NCBI GenBank assembly: GCA_002408125.1
Contig: DHQO01000001.1
Location: 1-64,000 of the forward strand
DNA: 64,000 nt
Origin: Hyphomonadaceae bacterium UBA5336
Lineage (GTDB): Bacteria > Pseudomonadota > Alphaproteobacteria > Caulobacterales > Hyphomonadaceae
Direction: 5' to 3'
The translations under genes and the position numbers were made by a program. This document shows, piece by piece, positions 8,202 to 18,100 of the stretch (positions within the stretch are counted from its first letter, which is position 1; every line of letters begins with the position of its first letter). The notes below the pieces were generated by a model. It was not told the origin of the DNA. It did no database searches and saw nothing but the letters and a program-made list of their open reading frames with translations.

Positions 8202-8585
8202 ATGACTATTGAAGACAGAAATGAAGCAAGCGAATTGCGCTTGTCCAAACATGCCCAACGGCTCCGGACCTGGGAATTCATTTGCGTAACATGTGGTGGA
8301 CACTTCCACCCCGCCGCGCTGGAATATTCCCATATTGCCCCGCGCAAATTCCATGATGATGGCGGCCCGCAATGCCGCAATTGCCATGCGGCGTTCAGCG
8401 ATGAAGAGCGCGATCTGCCTTACGGGCCGCAATCACAAAACCCGCAGATCGAATCCATAGGCCGTTACCTGCTCGCCTTGTCGGCGTGGTTTTCCCGCAT
8501 CGCAGAAACCATTGCCGAGTTTGGCAGATGGCTGATGCAACTTGCCGACGCCCTGCCGGAAAATGCGGAAGGGGCGGTGCAATGA
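8202..8585 (+). CDS. HNH-type endonuclease
   Basis: This 127-residue protein shows a compact HNH/zinc-finger core: CVTCGGHFHP at about residues 28-37, SHIAPRKFHDDGG in the middle and CRNCHAAFSDEE at about 58-69. Cysteine pairs bracket the histidines as in HNH nucleases. The C-terminal ~50 residues are amphipathic helix. Its stop codon overlaps the polymerase start (ATGA at 8582-8585), showing translational coupling. HNH nucleases are frequent accessory proteins of casposons. The substrate is unknown. Confidence 0.75.
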   Translation: MTIEDRNEASELRLSKHAQRLRTWEFICVTCGGHFHPAALEYSHIAPRKFHDDGGPQCRNCHAAFSDEERDLPYGPQSQNPQIESIGRYLLALSAWFSRIAETIAEFGRWLMQLADALPENAEGAVQ

Positions 8586-11305
8586 GCTATGCAACGCCAG
8601 CAGAAATCGCCGTTCGCGCCTATACCGAACTGCCAGGCAAAAAGCCGGTGACGGGAAAGGGAGCAGCGCTCGACACGCCTTCCGATTGGGTTCTGGTCTT
8701 CGATACAGAAACCACAATCGATCCCTCTCAAGCCTTGCGCATTGGCAGTTTCCAGGTTCGCAAAGGCGGCGTGCTTCAGCGTGAGGGATTGTTCTGCGAA
8801 CAAGAGCATCTGACGCCATACGAAGCAGAGACGGTTCAAATCTATGCCGAAGAGCGCGGCCTGGACCTACTGACCCTCTGGGAGTTTCGGCGGCTATTCC
8901 TCAAGGTCGGGGCCAAGCTCAATGGAACCATTGTTGGTTTCAACCTGCCTTTCGACATTTCCCGGATCGCGGTCTCACATGGCCCGGCGCGTGGTTCGAT
9001 GCGCGGCGGGTTCAGTTTCAAGCTGAGTTGGGACTGGAAAGACCCGGATGTCCGCGTGAAGCATTTGAGCGCGAAAGCCGCTCTCATCGACTTCGCGGCA
9101 CCCTATCAGCAGCGTACCGCGCGAAGTGGGCGCAAACGCGGGGATTTCACGCCCGTGCATCGCGGTTTCTTTGTCGATGTGAAGACCTTGGCTGCTGCCC
9201 TGACCAGCCGGAGCTTTTCGCTCGAAAGCCTTTGCGCCTTTCTGGAAACGCCAACGCGGAAAGCCGCCACGGAAAAGCATGGCGAAACCATCAAAGAAGA
9301 CTATCTCGACTATGCCCGCAGCGATGTGCAGGCCACCTGGGAATGTTACGCTGAGCTGATGCGCCGGTTCGGCCAGCACGGCCTCTCTAAACCGGCCCAT
9401 CGCATCCTCAGCGAAGCCAGCATCGGCAAGGCCTATCTCGAAGATATGGGTGTCCAGCCACTGCTTGCCTGCCAGCCGGAGTTTCCGCGCGAATGCTTCG
9501 GCCAGATCATGTGCAGCTATTATGGCGGACGCGCGGAGGTGAATTTGCGCCGCGTTATTTCCCGCGTGCTCTATTGCGATTTCAAGTCGATGTATCCGAC
9601 CGTCAATGCGCTGATGGGGCTCTGGTCTTTTGTCATCGGGGTGGGCGTGACCTGGAAAGACACGACGGAAGACACGCGGGTTTTCCTGGCCAGAGTCACT
9701 CTGGAAGACCTTCAAAACTCGCAAACCTGGCACCGGTTGCGAAGGCTTGTGAAGCTGAAGCCGGATGGAGACATTTTGCCCATTCGCGCCAAGTATGACG
9801 GGAAATCCTACACGATTGGCCAGAATGAACTGAGCCTGGACCAGCCGCTCTGGTTCACGCTGGCCGATGTCATTGCCTCCAAACTGCGTTCCGGGAAAAC
9901 ACTCGACATCCTGGAGGCCATCAGTTTCGAACCTGGACCGGCGCAATATGGCCTCAAGCCGATCGACCTCTTCGGGAATCCGGCCTATCGCGTCGATCCA
10001 CTTACTGAGGATGTTTTCTCTCGTCTGGTCGATCTGCGCGACGAAGCCAAGGCAGCGGGCGACCCCATCCAGAAAGCAATCAAGATTGTCGCCAATGCGA
10101 CGAGCTATGGCATCTTCATCGAGATCATCCGCAACAATGCCCCAAAGCCGGAAGTCATCCATATCCATGGGTTTGGTGAAGCGCACATCGAGATCCAATC
10201 CACTGCACTGGAAGAGCCGGGCCGGTATTTCCATCCCCTGCTCGGAACGCTAATCACGGGCGCGGCCCGGCTGATGCTTGCCTTGGCGGAACAGCGCACG
10301 CTGGAGGAAGGCCTGGACTGGGTGTTCTGCGACACGGACAGCCTCGCAATCGCCAAACCCGAAGACATGCCGGAAGCGGAGTTTCTGGCGCGTGCGCACC
10401 GCGTGATTGACTGGTTCACGCCGCTCAATCCCTACCGGAAGCAAGGGTCGATCCTGCAAGTTGAGGATGTGAACTTTAAACCCGAAACCAGAGAGCTTGA
10501 GCCGCTCTTTGCCTGGGCAATTTCAGCCAAGCGCTATGCCTTGTTCACTCTCAGCGCTGACGGTCACCCAGTGCTGAGAAAGGCCTCGCAACACGGGCTC
10601 GGGCATCTGCTGGCACCTTATGATGCGGATGAGCCGGCTCCTGGCATTCCAGATCCTCGCGTGGAGTTGAGCGAGATCGGCGTGCATCGCTGGCAGTATG
10701 ATCTCTGGTTTCAGATCGTGAAATCGGCCCTGGAAGGCCATCCCGATCAAGTGCCGCTCGACTATCACCCTAAACTTCAAGAAAAGGCCCTCAGCCGCTA
10801 TGGCGCGACCAGTCCGGCCCTATTGTCCTGGATGAAGTATTGGAATGCAGACAAACCCTATCGCGACCAGGTCAAACCTTTCGGCTTTCTCTCTGCTTTC
10901 ACGGCGGTTGCGCCGGAGTTTCTGCAAGATTGCACAGTCCATCTGGCCGAGCCAGGACAGCGCGGGCGTCCTTCTAAGCCGAAGCGCGTCAAGCCGATTG
11001 CGCCTTATGAGCGCGATCCGAAGAAAGCGGTCCGCAGCGCTTTCGACCGGGAAACGGGAGAACCAGTGCTACCGGCTCAGTTACAATCCTATGGCGACAT
11101 GCTGGCCCGCTATCATCTCAGCTCCGAAACCAAATTTGAGAATGGACTGTTTCTCAACCAGGGCAGGACGCGCCGGCGCCATGTCATGGCTCATTGCGTG
11201 CGGCTCATCGGAAAGGAAGCCAACAGCATCGGGGAAGGTGGTGATATGGGGCCAATCCCCGAACGGCTGATCGATCTCGATTGCGCTGAGCTATCAGATA
11301 CATAG
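8582..11305 (+). CDS. Family B DNA polymerase with 3'-5' exonuclease (casposon PolB)
   Basis: 907 residues from the ATG at 8582, which overlaps the HNH stop. The exonuclease motifs are ExoI FDTETT (Asp41, Glu43), ExoII FNLPFD (121-125) and ExoIII YARSD (Tyr244, Asp248). YYGGRAEV (about 313-320) links the domains. The polymerase motifs are A, CDFKSMYPTVN (Asp333); B, KIVANATSYG (Lys501, Asn505, Tyr509); and C, FCDTDSLA (Asp584, Asp586). All catalytic residues are present, so the enzyme should be active. A chromosomal alphaproteobacterial replicase would be PolC-type, so a PolB next to a solo Cas1 and HNH points to a self-synthesising element. The open frame extends upstream to 8486 but would overlap the HNH gene. 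Confidence 0.9.
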   Translation: MSYATPAEIAVRAYTELPGKKPVTGKGAALDTPSDWVLVFDTETTIDPSQALRIGSFQVRKGGVLQREGLFCEQEHLTPYEAETVQIYAEERGLDLLTLWEFRRLFLKVGAKLNGTIVGFNLPFDISRIAVSHGPARGSMRGGFSFKLSWDWKDPDVRVKHLSAKAALIDFAAPYQQRTARSGRKRGDFTPVHRGFFVDVKTLAAALTSRSFSLESLCAFLETPTRKAATEKHGETIKEDYLDYARSDVQATWECYAELMRRFGQHGLSKPAHRILSEASIGKAYLEDMGVQPLLACQPEFPRECFGQIMCSYYGGRAEVNLRRVISRVLYCDFKSMYPTVNALMGLWSFVIGVGVTWKDTTEDTRVFLARVTLEDLQNSQTWHRLRRLVKLKPDGDILPIRAKYDGKSYTIGQNELSLDQPLWFTLADVIASKLRSGKTLDILEAISFEPGPAQYGLKPIDLFGNPAYRVDPLTEDVFSRLVDLRDEAKAAGDPIQKAIKIVANATSYGIFIEIIRNNAPKPEVIHIHGFGEAHIEIQSTALEEPGRYFHPLLGTLITGAARLMLALAEQRTLEEGLDWVFCDTDSLAIAKPEDMPEAEFLARAHRVIDWFTPLNPYRKQGSILQVEDVNFKPETRELEPLFAWAISAKRYALFTLSADGHPVLRKASQHGLGHLLAPYDADEPAPGIPDPRVELSEIGVHRWQYDLWFQIVKSALEGHPDQVPLDYHPKLQEKALSRYGATSPALLSWMKYWNADKPYRDQVKPFGFLSAFTAVAPEFLQDCTVHLAEPGQRGRPSKPKRVKPIAPYERDPKKAVRSAFDRETGEPVLPAQLQSYGDMLARYHLSSETKFENGLFLNQGRTRRRHVMAHCVRLIGKEANSIGEGGDMGPIPERLIDLDCAELSDT

Positions 11306-11329
11306 TTCGGCAATAATGGCGATCCAATC

Positions 11330-11599
11330 TCACTCATCTTCATGGGGCTTTCGCCCTGGCTGAAGCCCCTTTTGAAGACCGATTTCCGGATCAAACTCTG
11401 CGAACAGTTCCCGAAGCGGAACCTCCAGCGTCACGGCGATCTTCTCAAGAATATCGACCGTGGGGTTGTGCTCGCCCCGCTCCAGGCCGCCGAGATAAGA
11501 GCGATCAATATTGGCATCGAAGGCCAATCGCTCCTGCGACACGCCCCGCTCAATGCGAATTCGCCTGACATTCCAACCAACAAGAGCGCGCCCATCCAT
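11330..11599 (-). CDS. XRE-family transcriptional regulator
   Basis: An 89-residue single-domain Cro/CI-type protein. Helices around GWNVRRIRIERGVSQERLAF, then DRSYLGGLERGEHNPTVDIL form the standard HTH_3 fold, followed by a short acidic tail. The start at MDGRALVG (11599) is preferred over the TTG at 11608. It is convergent with the polymerase operon and divergent from the secreted coiled-coil protein. A perfect 12-bp palindrome lies in the shared promoter region, so autoregulation and control of that neighbour are plausible. Confidence 0.82.
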   Translation of the reverse strand: MDGRALVGWNVRRIRIERGVSQERLAFDANIDRSYLGGLERGEHNPTVDILEKIAVTLEVPLRELFAEFDPEIGLQKGLQPGRKPHEDE

Positions 11600-11636
11600 A
11601 AGGCGCAAGGCAGTATTTTGTAGTCAATTAAACCAC

Positions 11637-11648
11637 TGGATATATCCA
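11637..11648. promoter_or_regulatory. 12-bp palindrome in xre / secreted-protein divergent promoter
   Basis: TGGATATATCCA is a perfect palindrome placed in the 103-base gap between the two divergent genes. It is a candidate operator for the XRE protein encoded next to it. Confidence 0.45.
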
Positions 11649-11702
11649 TCATATTAAGTTTTGTGTGGTGTCTTCCTGGGGAGCAGTTTTCGGAGACGCA
11701 CC

Positions 11703-12614
11703 ATGATTTGGCTCAAGACTACCATCCGCTGCGGCCTGATGGCCGTTTGTCTCTGGGCAGTCACCGCACCCGCCGCCATGGCTGACATGACCGGGCTTTA
11801 CCTGGCAGGCGGACCTCACCAATTGGAAGTCATCCAGATCATCGAAGGGGACAGCGGTGAACTGACGGGCCGGATTGAATCCTACACAATCACCGAACGC
11901 GGCGAACTGGACGTCGACTCAGGCGATCTCACAGGCACAGTCAGCGGGAATGAGTTCATCCTGAAAAGCGAGGGGATGCTCTCAGCACTGCTCGGAAGTT
12001 CGAGCCTTTCCGGGCGCGTCCAGCGGAACACGCTGCATATCATCTGGACCGGTGGTTCGGCTCAATTCCAGAAAGGCTCACTCGAACAGCGAAATGTTCT
12101 GCTCCAACAACTCAATCAAACCGCTCTGAATGTGGCGTGGAACAATCGGAAGAATTTAGCCGAGCAGAGATTTACGACGGCGGAGGCGCAGTTTGATGCT
12201 CTGGCGGAGACGAAGCCAGCGCTCATGGATCATCTGGCCGAAAGCCGCGCACGGTATGAAGAACTGGCCAATGCCGTGCAACAGAGGCGTGAGCACATTG
12301 AAAGGTTGGAAGCTATCGATGCAGATTGGCAGCAAACAGAGCCACTTTTCCATCAGGCCATCGCTATTGAACAGGACATGATATCCCTGCAGTTAGGTAT
12401 TGATAATTTGTTCTGGGAAGTCAGAGCGACTTTGCGTTCCATTCGGGACGGGTACGAGCATACAGCCGCTTTTTGCGATCCGTCAGATCAGCGGTTAATG
12501 CGCCTCGGATTCTGTGGGGAGATTTCAGGGCATCGTGCGGAACTGGATAGCGTGATCGAGGAACTTCGCGCTGAATACGAGGCTTGGGAAGAGTTGAAAA
12601 GTTCATCTGGGTAG
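11703..12614 (+). CDS. Hypothetical exported coiled-coil protein
   Basis: About 303 residues. A typical signal peptide (IRCGLMAVCLWAVTAPAAMA) ends near residue 28. A ~100-residue beta-rich segment with repeated GELTG / GDLTG-type turns follows, then a long coiled coil (about 140-290) rich in Glu, Gln and Arg. Two cysteine-containing motifs (FCDPSDQR, FCGEISGH) are near the end. The start at 11703 is supported by GGAGA 8 bases upstream. I do not recognise a family. It lies between the XRE gene and the CRISPR array, inside the putative element, so it may be cargo. The name and function are left open. Confidence 0.7.
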   Translation: MIWLKTTIRCGLMAVCLWAVTAPAAMADMTGLYLAGGPHQLEVIQIIEGDSGELTGRIESYTITERGELDVDSGDLTGTVSGNEFILKSEGMLSALLGSSSLSGRVQRNTLHIIWTGGSAQFQKGSLEQRNVLLQQLNQTALNVAWNNRKNLAEQRFTTAEAQFDALAETKPALMDHLAESRARYEELANAVQQRREHIERLEAIDADWQQTEPLFHQAIAIEQDMISLQLGIDNLFWEVRATLRSIRDGYEHTAAFCDPSDQRLMRLGFCGEISGHRAELDSVIEELRAEYEAWEELKSSSG

Positions 12615-12652
12615 GCTGATTCAAGATCACCTACTATCAAATGAATATAGCT

Positions 12653-13810
12653 ATTATGGTTGGCCCACACTTCCTGATCGGCTAACCTGCCGCGCCGCCG
12701 CCCTTGTTTCCAGGGACAGTTGCGGTTGGCCCACACTTCCTGATCGGCTAACCTTCGATATCGCTCCCCAACGCTTGAAGCTTGGTTGCGGTTGGCCCAC
12801 ACTTCCTGATCGGCTAACCTGCCGACGATCAGACCGACCGCGATGTATCCGTTGCGGTTGGCCCACACTTCCTGATCGGCTAACCTCTGGTCTTCGAACT
12901 GGGCGGCAACACACTGGTTGCGGTTGGCCCACACTTCCTGATCGGCTAACCTTCGTTCGCCTAAGGTCCTGCGTGCGATTGCGTTGCGGTTGGCCCACAC
13001 TTCCTGATCGGCTAACCTATTGGCGAAGTGCATAGGGCTCTCCGTTGAGTTGCGGTTGGCCCACACTTCCTGATCGGCTAACCTAATAGCGCCTGAAACG
13101 CTCCAAGTGCTTTTGTTGCGGTTGGCCCACACTTCCTGATCGGCTAACCTTCGCAGGTATCGAATCCCTGCTCTTCCATGGTTGCGGTTGGCCCACACTT
13201 CCTGATCGGCTAACCTTCACGGAAATACCATTCCGTGACAACCTCAGTTGCGGTTGGCCCACACTTCCTGATCGGCTAACCTTCAGGGCGCCAAGAATGA
13301 AGTTGGCGCCTTGTTGCGGTTGGCCCACACTTCCTGATCGGCTAACCTCGCCATGGGCGACGTCGGAATAGTTCGGGAGTTGCGGTTGGCCCACACTTCC
13401 TGATCGGCTAACCTCGCTGAAGTCGATGGGGCTTCCCGTGATCAGTTGCGGTTGGCCCACACTTCCTGATCGGCTAACCTTGGGCGCTCGTGAACGACCT
13501 GCCCCAGACCGTTGCGGTTGGCCCACACTTCCTGATCGGCTAACCTGCGTGGCTCAGCGCCTGCACATGGGCCTGCGTTGCGGTTGGCCCACACTTCCTG
13601 ATCGGCTAACCTGAAGCCGGCCTGGTGGTGTTGCCGTGATTGGTTGCGGTTGGCCCACACTTCCTGATCGGCTAACCTCTCCGCCACCGATCTTGAGCCA
13701 CTCGTCTCGTTGCGGTTGGCCCACACTTCCTGATCGGCTAACCTCGCCGTCGCCGTGAGCACGTCCATGACGCGGTTGCGGTTGGCCCACACTTCCTGAT
13801 CGGCTAACCT
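12653..13810 (+). CRISPR. CRISPR array, 18 repeats and 17 spacers, type II-C
   Basis: A 36-bp repeat beginning GTTGCGGTTGGCCCACACTT and ending CCTGATCGGCTAACCT recurs every 66 bases (17 intervals, exact), giving 30-bp spacers throughout. The first repeat (12653-12688) has a degenerate 5' end (ATTATGGT instead of GTTGCGGT); the last (13775-13810) is perfect. The orientation is set by the tracrRNA: its anti-repeat pairs with the repeat as read on the plus strand, so crRNAs are transcribed rightwards, against the cas operon. A terminator follows directly at 13823. Confidence 0.97.
12660..12688 (+). promoter_or_regulatory. Promoter-like hexamers inside the CRISPR repeat (first copy)
   Basis: Within each repeat TTGGCC (repeat positions 8-13) and TAACCT (31-36) are separated by 17 bases. 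This resembles a weak sigma-70 promoter firing into the next spacer. Repeat-embedded promoters are known from Neisseria type II-C arrays. Their presence here is inference from spacing and partial consensus matches (4/6 and 3/6). Confidence 0.35.
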
Positions 13811-13822
13811 CTATATTCAACT

Positions 13823-13849
13823 AAGCCCCGGATTTCCGGGGCTTTTTCT
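13823..13849 (+). terminator. Rho-independent terminator after the CRISPR array
   Basis: AAGCCCCGG-ATTT-CCGGGGCTT forms a 9-bp perfect stem followed by TTTCTTT on the plus strand. It ends rightward transcription of the array before it runs antisense into cas2. Confidence 0.85.
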
Positions 13850-13882
13850 TTGGTCCTGAGCCAAAAAAACAAGGACCGATTG

Positions 13883-14215
13883 TCAAAAAAGCGCAAGTTG
13901 CCCCGGCGTTTGATTCGCCGACTGTCTCTTTTTGTTCCGAAAGCAAATGATGTTTTCATACTGTTTGTCCGTAAACTGCAGGATATCGACGACCCCGCCC
14001 GGGGGCACTTCGGCCTCCACTTTCCGGCAAATGGCATCAACACCGTCACTCCCGCTGACGGGTTTCATATATACAGACAGCTGAGCCATGCTGAAACCGA
14101 TATCGCGCAAGAACAGGCGGAATTTGTTGGCCCGTTTCCTTTCGCCCTTGGTCAAAACCGGCAAATCAAACATGACCATCACCCACATGATTCTATACCC
14201 ACTCAGAAGGCTCAT
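13883..14215 (-). CDS. cas2: CRISPR-associated endoribonuclease Cas2 (type II)
   Basis: 110 residues from MSLLSGYRIMWVMVMFDLPV. The ferredoxin-like first strand carries the conserved Asp in MFDLPV, followed by RKRANKFRLFLRDIGFSMAQ, as in type II Cas2. It forms the Cas1-Cas2 spacer integration complex with the upstream cas1 product. Its ATG overlaps the cas1 stop (ATGA at 14212-14215). A longer open frame up to 14317 overlaps cas1 and is not used. Confidence 0.93.
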   Translation of the reverse strand: MSLLSGYRIMWVMVMFDLPVLTKGERKRANKFRLFLRDIGFSMAQLSVYMKPVSGSDGVDAICRKVEAEVPPGGVVDILQFTDKQYENIICFRNKKRQSANQTPGQLALF

Positions 14216-15120
14216 CTTGCCGGCCGGGCAAGAGCGAGCGGGGGACCGGGAAATTCGAGGGCTGGTTGCTCCTTGAGATAAACTTTCGCCAGGGAGCTTG
14301 CCAGGCGGTCCATGCAAGTCTGCAATGGAGAGGCCCCTCGCGGTCCCTGTAAATCCATCCGAAGCGTGTTCGCGAGTGCAGACTTGGTCTCTGACACCAA
14401 GTCCGTCGCGCCCTGTTCAAGCAGATCGTGAACCACAACGTCGATCCAGGGCCTGAAAGGCTCCATCAGATCATCCGCCAAGCGCAGAGCCTCGCCACGA
14501 CTTTCATGCATGATCGCGAGAGACGGATGCAGGCCAGCCACGAGAATGGCTCGGGCCATGCCGGACCGGAGCACAGTATAGCCGTAATTCAGGAAGGCAT
14601 TCTCCGCGCCGGATTGTCTGTCGCGGCGGAAATCCACGCCAAAAAGCTGCTTCCAATAGCGGCGGGCGGCTTGCGCCTCAACATTTCCGGAATCCCCGGA
14701 TTTGACCGTGCTGGCCATCAATCGAAGGCCGGGAAGTGACTTGCCGATATGATCCAGGGCAGAGGCCTGAGCCATAATCTTGGCCGCGACGATATTTTTC
14801 CAAAGTCGCTTTTTCAGGGGGAGTGACGCATCGGCTTGCGCCTGGATTCGAAAGCCCTGTGCATGATGCCCTTCAACCGGCCAGACGACCGAGACAGGCG
14901 TGTGATTGCTGCCACAGATCACCAGGGGCGCGCCCTGGTTGGACAGGCGCGCGCAAAGATTGGCCGAAAAAGTCGCGCCATGGCCATGAACAACCACGGC
15001 CTCGATACTGTCGAAAGGCACCTCACCGATCTTTTCGCCATCGCGGCCAAGCCTTAGAAAGCCGCGCTCCACCGACAGGTGGATGCCATTGCTCGAAATC
15101 TCAACTATCTGTCCCGGCAT
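14212..15120 (-). CDS. cas1: CRISPR-associated endonuclease Cas1 (type II-C)
   Basis: 302 residues from MPGQIVEISSNGIHL. The metal ligands are Glu148 (GNVEAQAARRYW), His205 (AIMHESRG) and Asp217/Glu220 (ADDLMEPFRP). With Cas2 it inserts new spacers at the array. The start at 15120 overlaps the cas9 3' end by 20 bases, and the longer frame from 15156 would overlap further with no family-like sequence. This is the adaptation Cas1, clearly distinct in sequence from the solo Cas1 at 5609-6706. Confidence 0.95.
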   Translation of the reverse strand: MPGQIVEISSNGIHLSVERGFLRLGRDGEKIGEVPFDSIEAVVVHGHGATFSANLCARLSNQGAPLVICGSNHTPVSVVWPVEGHHAQGFRIQAQADASLPLKKRLWKNIVAAKIMAQASALDHIGKSLPGLRLMASTVKSGDSGNVEAQAARRYWKQLFGVDFRRDRQSGAENAFLNYGYTVLRSGMARAILVAGLHPSLAIMHESRGEALRLADDLMEPFRPWIDVVVHDLLEQGATDLVSETKSALANTLRMDLQGPRGASPLQTCMDRLASSLAKVYLKEQPALEFPGPPLALARPAR

Positions 15121-18100
15121 GTGGCGGCCCCGGATCGAATACGCGTCCTGCCTCATCTACATGCACAAGTCGTGCCTTTCTGTTTTTCAACTTGCCGATA
15201 TTGGCAAAGTCCCACCGAAACAAATCATTGTCATCCTTGTGCCGATTGGAAAAATCTCCCGCCTCGTTATCGGTGGCCAGATATATGACATTGTTGCTAG
15301 GCGATAGCCGAATAACATTTTTGTACGTCACTTCTCCGGGCATGTCCTCAACGGCAATCGTGTCGCCCTTGCGCAAGCGCATTATGAAGCGGGCGTCTGG
15401 ATGCTCGGCCTTCCAGGCCGGGGATGCATCAGCGCGGCTGTTACGGCCCGGTTTGTTCGCATCGAAACGGCTGACTTCCCGGCACTGCCACTTGCCATCA
15501 GATGTCTCGAAAATATCCAGGCAGTAGTTTTCGCCTGCCAGAACGCCCCTAACATGCTGGCGCGCCTGGCCATGCTGGATCTGGCGCAGGGGTGTTGCGT
15601 CCGTCACCGGCCTGTGAACGCGCACCCGGCGTGGATTGGTCCGCCGGCCGGGCTTGTCTTCATCCACATAGTCTTGCAGGGCCTGTTTGAAGTCATTGCC
15701 CGTCAGGCCGTAAGTGCGCTCCAAAAGTTCCTCGCGGATCCGGTTGTCCGCGATATCCTGCAACTGGCCTGCATTCTGGAAAGATGTGATCGGCTTGCGG
15801 GTCGTCAGCTTCTGTCCGGCACCATGCGGATTCTGGACAAGGCCGTAATTGGTGTCTTCGTGCAACTGACCCTCAACCCCATGATCCTTCTTGTGGGACA
15901 CAATAATCGCATTCACATGCCGCTCGACATCGCCGCGGAAGCCCGGCCAGGGCTCCTCCAGGGCGGCGAGCATGCGTTCAGATGGCACTTCGGGATTTTG
16001 CGACCGGGCATGATCGGCCGCCGCCTTAAGCCTCGCCCGATCGGTCAAGGCAACCACAATGGCATCGATGGCATGATGGCGGTGATCATCGCGATTCTTG
16101 CGCGATGGAGCGTCTGGATCATCACTCGCCCGATTGCCGTCGAGAATCTGGTTCAGCCCCCAGACTGCGCGCAAGTCCGATGTGAGGCGGCCTGGCGTGA
16201 CCCAGACATGCTTCATCGCCTCGTCCCCGCCGCCATAAATGGCGCCAAGATAAGTCCGCGTCAGGCGGGCAATATATTTGGTGTCGTTCAGTTGCCGGTC
16301 GAGGAAATCACGCTCCTCGGCCTCATAGCGCTCCATGGCATCCAGGCCGAAGCGCCAGCTTTTCTGCGGCGGCAGTTCTGCGGCGCGGGACGCGATCTCG
16401 TCCCAGTCATACCCTGTCGGAGATGTCCCAAATGCGTCGTAGGGCGAGCGGCGTGCCTTGTCGCGGTTGGCCTGCCGGGTCACGAGGATCTTGTTGTTGA
16501 AACTGTCATCCAGGGTCGCTGCGAAGGGCAGGATATGGTCGATCTCGATCTCGTCCGAGAGGAGCTTGGCATAGCCAAACTGCGTATTGCTCAGCACACA
16601 TCGGCCATTGGTGGCTTTGCCGCCTGTCAGTTCCTCGAAGAGGCGCAGTTTCAGCCGGTTCGTATAGGTGTTCCGGGCGCCATGGTCTGAGAGGATCTTC
16701 GCGCGCGCCTTATTTGCCTTCTGATTATCGGCCTGCTCGCGCTCCAGCTTCCGTTTGTCATCGGCACCCAGGGGCAGGTCGCGCGCCAGTTCGATCACGA
16801 TCTCTTCCGGCGGGCCATAGCGCTCGATCAGACGGTTGACCACCTTGCGGAGCTGATTGAGCGCAACATGCACCGTGGGGTTGGCGATCTTGCCGACGCG
16901 TTTTTCCACACTGTCCTGGAGGTCTCCCGTTCCAAAGGCGACGGACCGTTCCAGAACCTCGCCATAATAGGGCAGTTTCCGGTCATGCACGACGCCATGG
17001 CCTTCAATGGCGCGGTGATCGCGATAGCCGGCACGTTCAACGGCGTCACTATAAACCGGCATGTCATCAGCCATCAGCTGGGCGAGCACTTTTGAATTGG
17101 CCCGGCGGCCAAGGCGCTGGTGCCCATCGGGAAGGGGTACATCCACGATGCTGCGCGCCTTTTCCGCGTCGAGCCCATATCTTTCAGACAGCCAGGTCGC
17201 CAGGATCTCGGGATCGGAACTGATCAGCAGCGCTTCCGCCGCGCTTTCCTCCAGCTTGAAAACTCCGGCCACAGCCGCAATCACTTGCGTGCTGACCGCA
17301 CGAATATGCGGCGGTGTTCGCTTTGTCAGCGGTTCAAGTCCGAGCAGAAGTTCGACAAGCGCCTCCTGTTCGGCCAGGGGCAATTTCCGCCAGTCTGGGC
17401 CCCAGGCCTTCTTGCTGGCAAGCACGGCGGCTGTGTGATCACCTTCAATCTTCTTGCGCTTCTCCGACTCGATGCTGAACGTCACATCATCATGGAATCT
17501 GAGCGCTGTGCGCATGGCATCGAAGCTCAGATCCTTCTTGCCAAGCGCCTTTTCCGCCAGCAGGTCACGCTCGGCAAGCGTCAGCCATTCTGCCGCCTCA
17601 CCCGGCCTGCGATAGTGCATGGCATTCAGCGTTTCATAGATTCTACGGCGCTGAGAAGACGGCAGGGCCCATGGCGCGCGTAGATCGGTCTCGGGTTCCA
17701 GCGTGCAGCGCCCGACAGGCTGAGGCTTCAACGGTCTCTGGAAACTTAAAATATCGTAGAGGCGTTCTCTGGCATCTTCCGTCAGAAGATCAGCATGATA
17801 TTTGGCCTGCGTCTCCCAGATCTTTTCGAACTCTTTCAGGATGAGATCCCGCGTCGGATAGAACTCATAAAAGGCTTTTGTGCCCTCGCCATTCAGGCGC
17901 GCACGGGTGGAGGCATGCAGATTACCTTCGAGCCTTGGGCGGCCAAACAGTTCGCCCAAGGTGTGAGCATTCCTGTCTTTCATTCGAGCCAGAGTTTCCG
18001 CAGCCCCCATCGAGATCTTGCCGTCTTTGGCGTCCTTGTCCGTTTTGCGGTTCGACTTGAAGCCGCGCCTTTGCTGGAGATGAAACAGGGCGCGTCCGAT

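Noticed and set aside
12646..12658. TATAGCTATTATG resembles the left terminus (10 of 13) and could mark an alternative right end before the array
   Set aside because: It is in the same, not inverted, orientation, lacks the GGG end and has no copy of the direct repeat next to it.
12488..13820. Long open frames on both strands across the array, with repeating VSRSGSVGQPQ- or RLADQEVWANRN-type peptides
   Set aside because: They are translations of the CRISPR repeat; the 66-base period has no stop in several frames.
15401..16690. 429-residue open frame antisense to cas9
   Set aside because: It is a shadow of cas9 in GC-rich sequence, with no domain signature.
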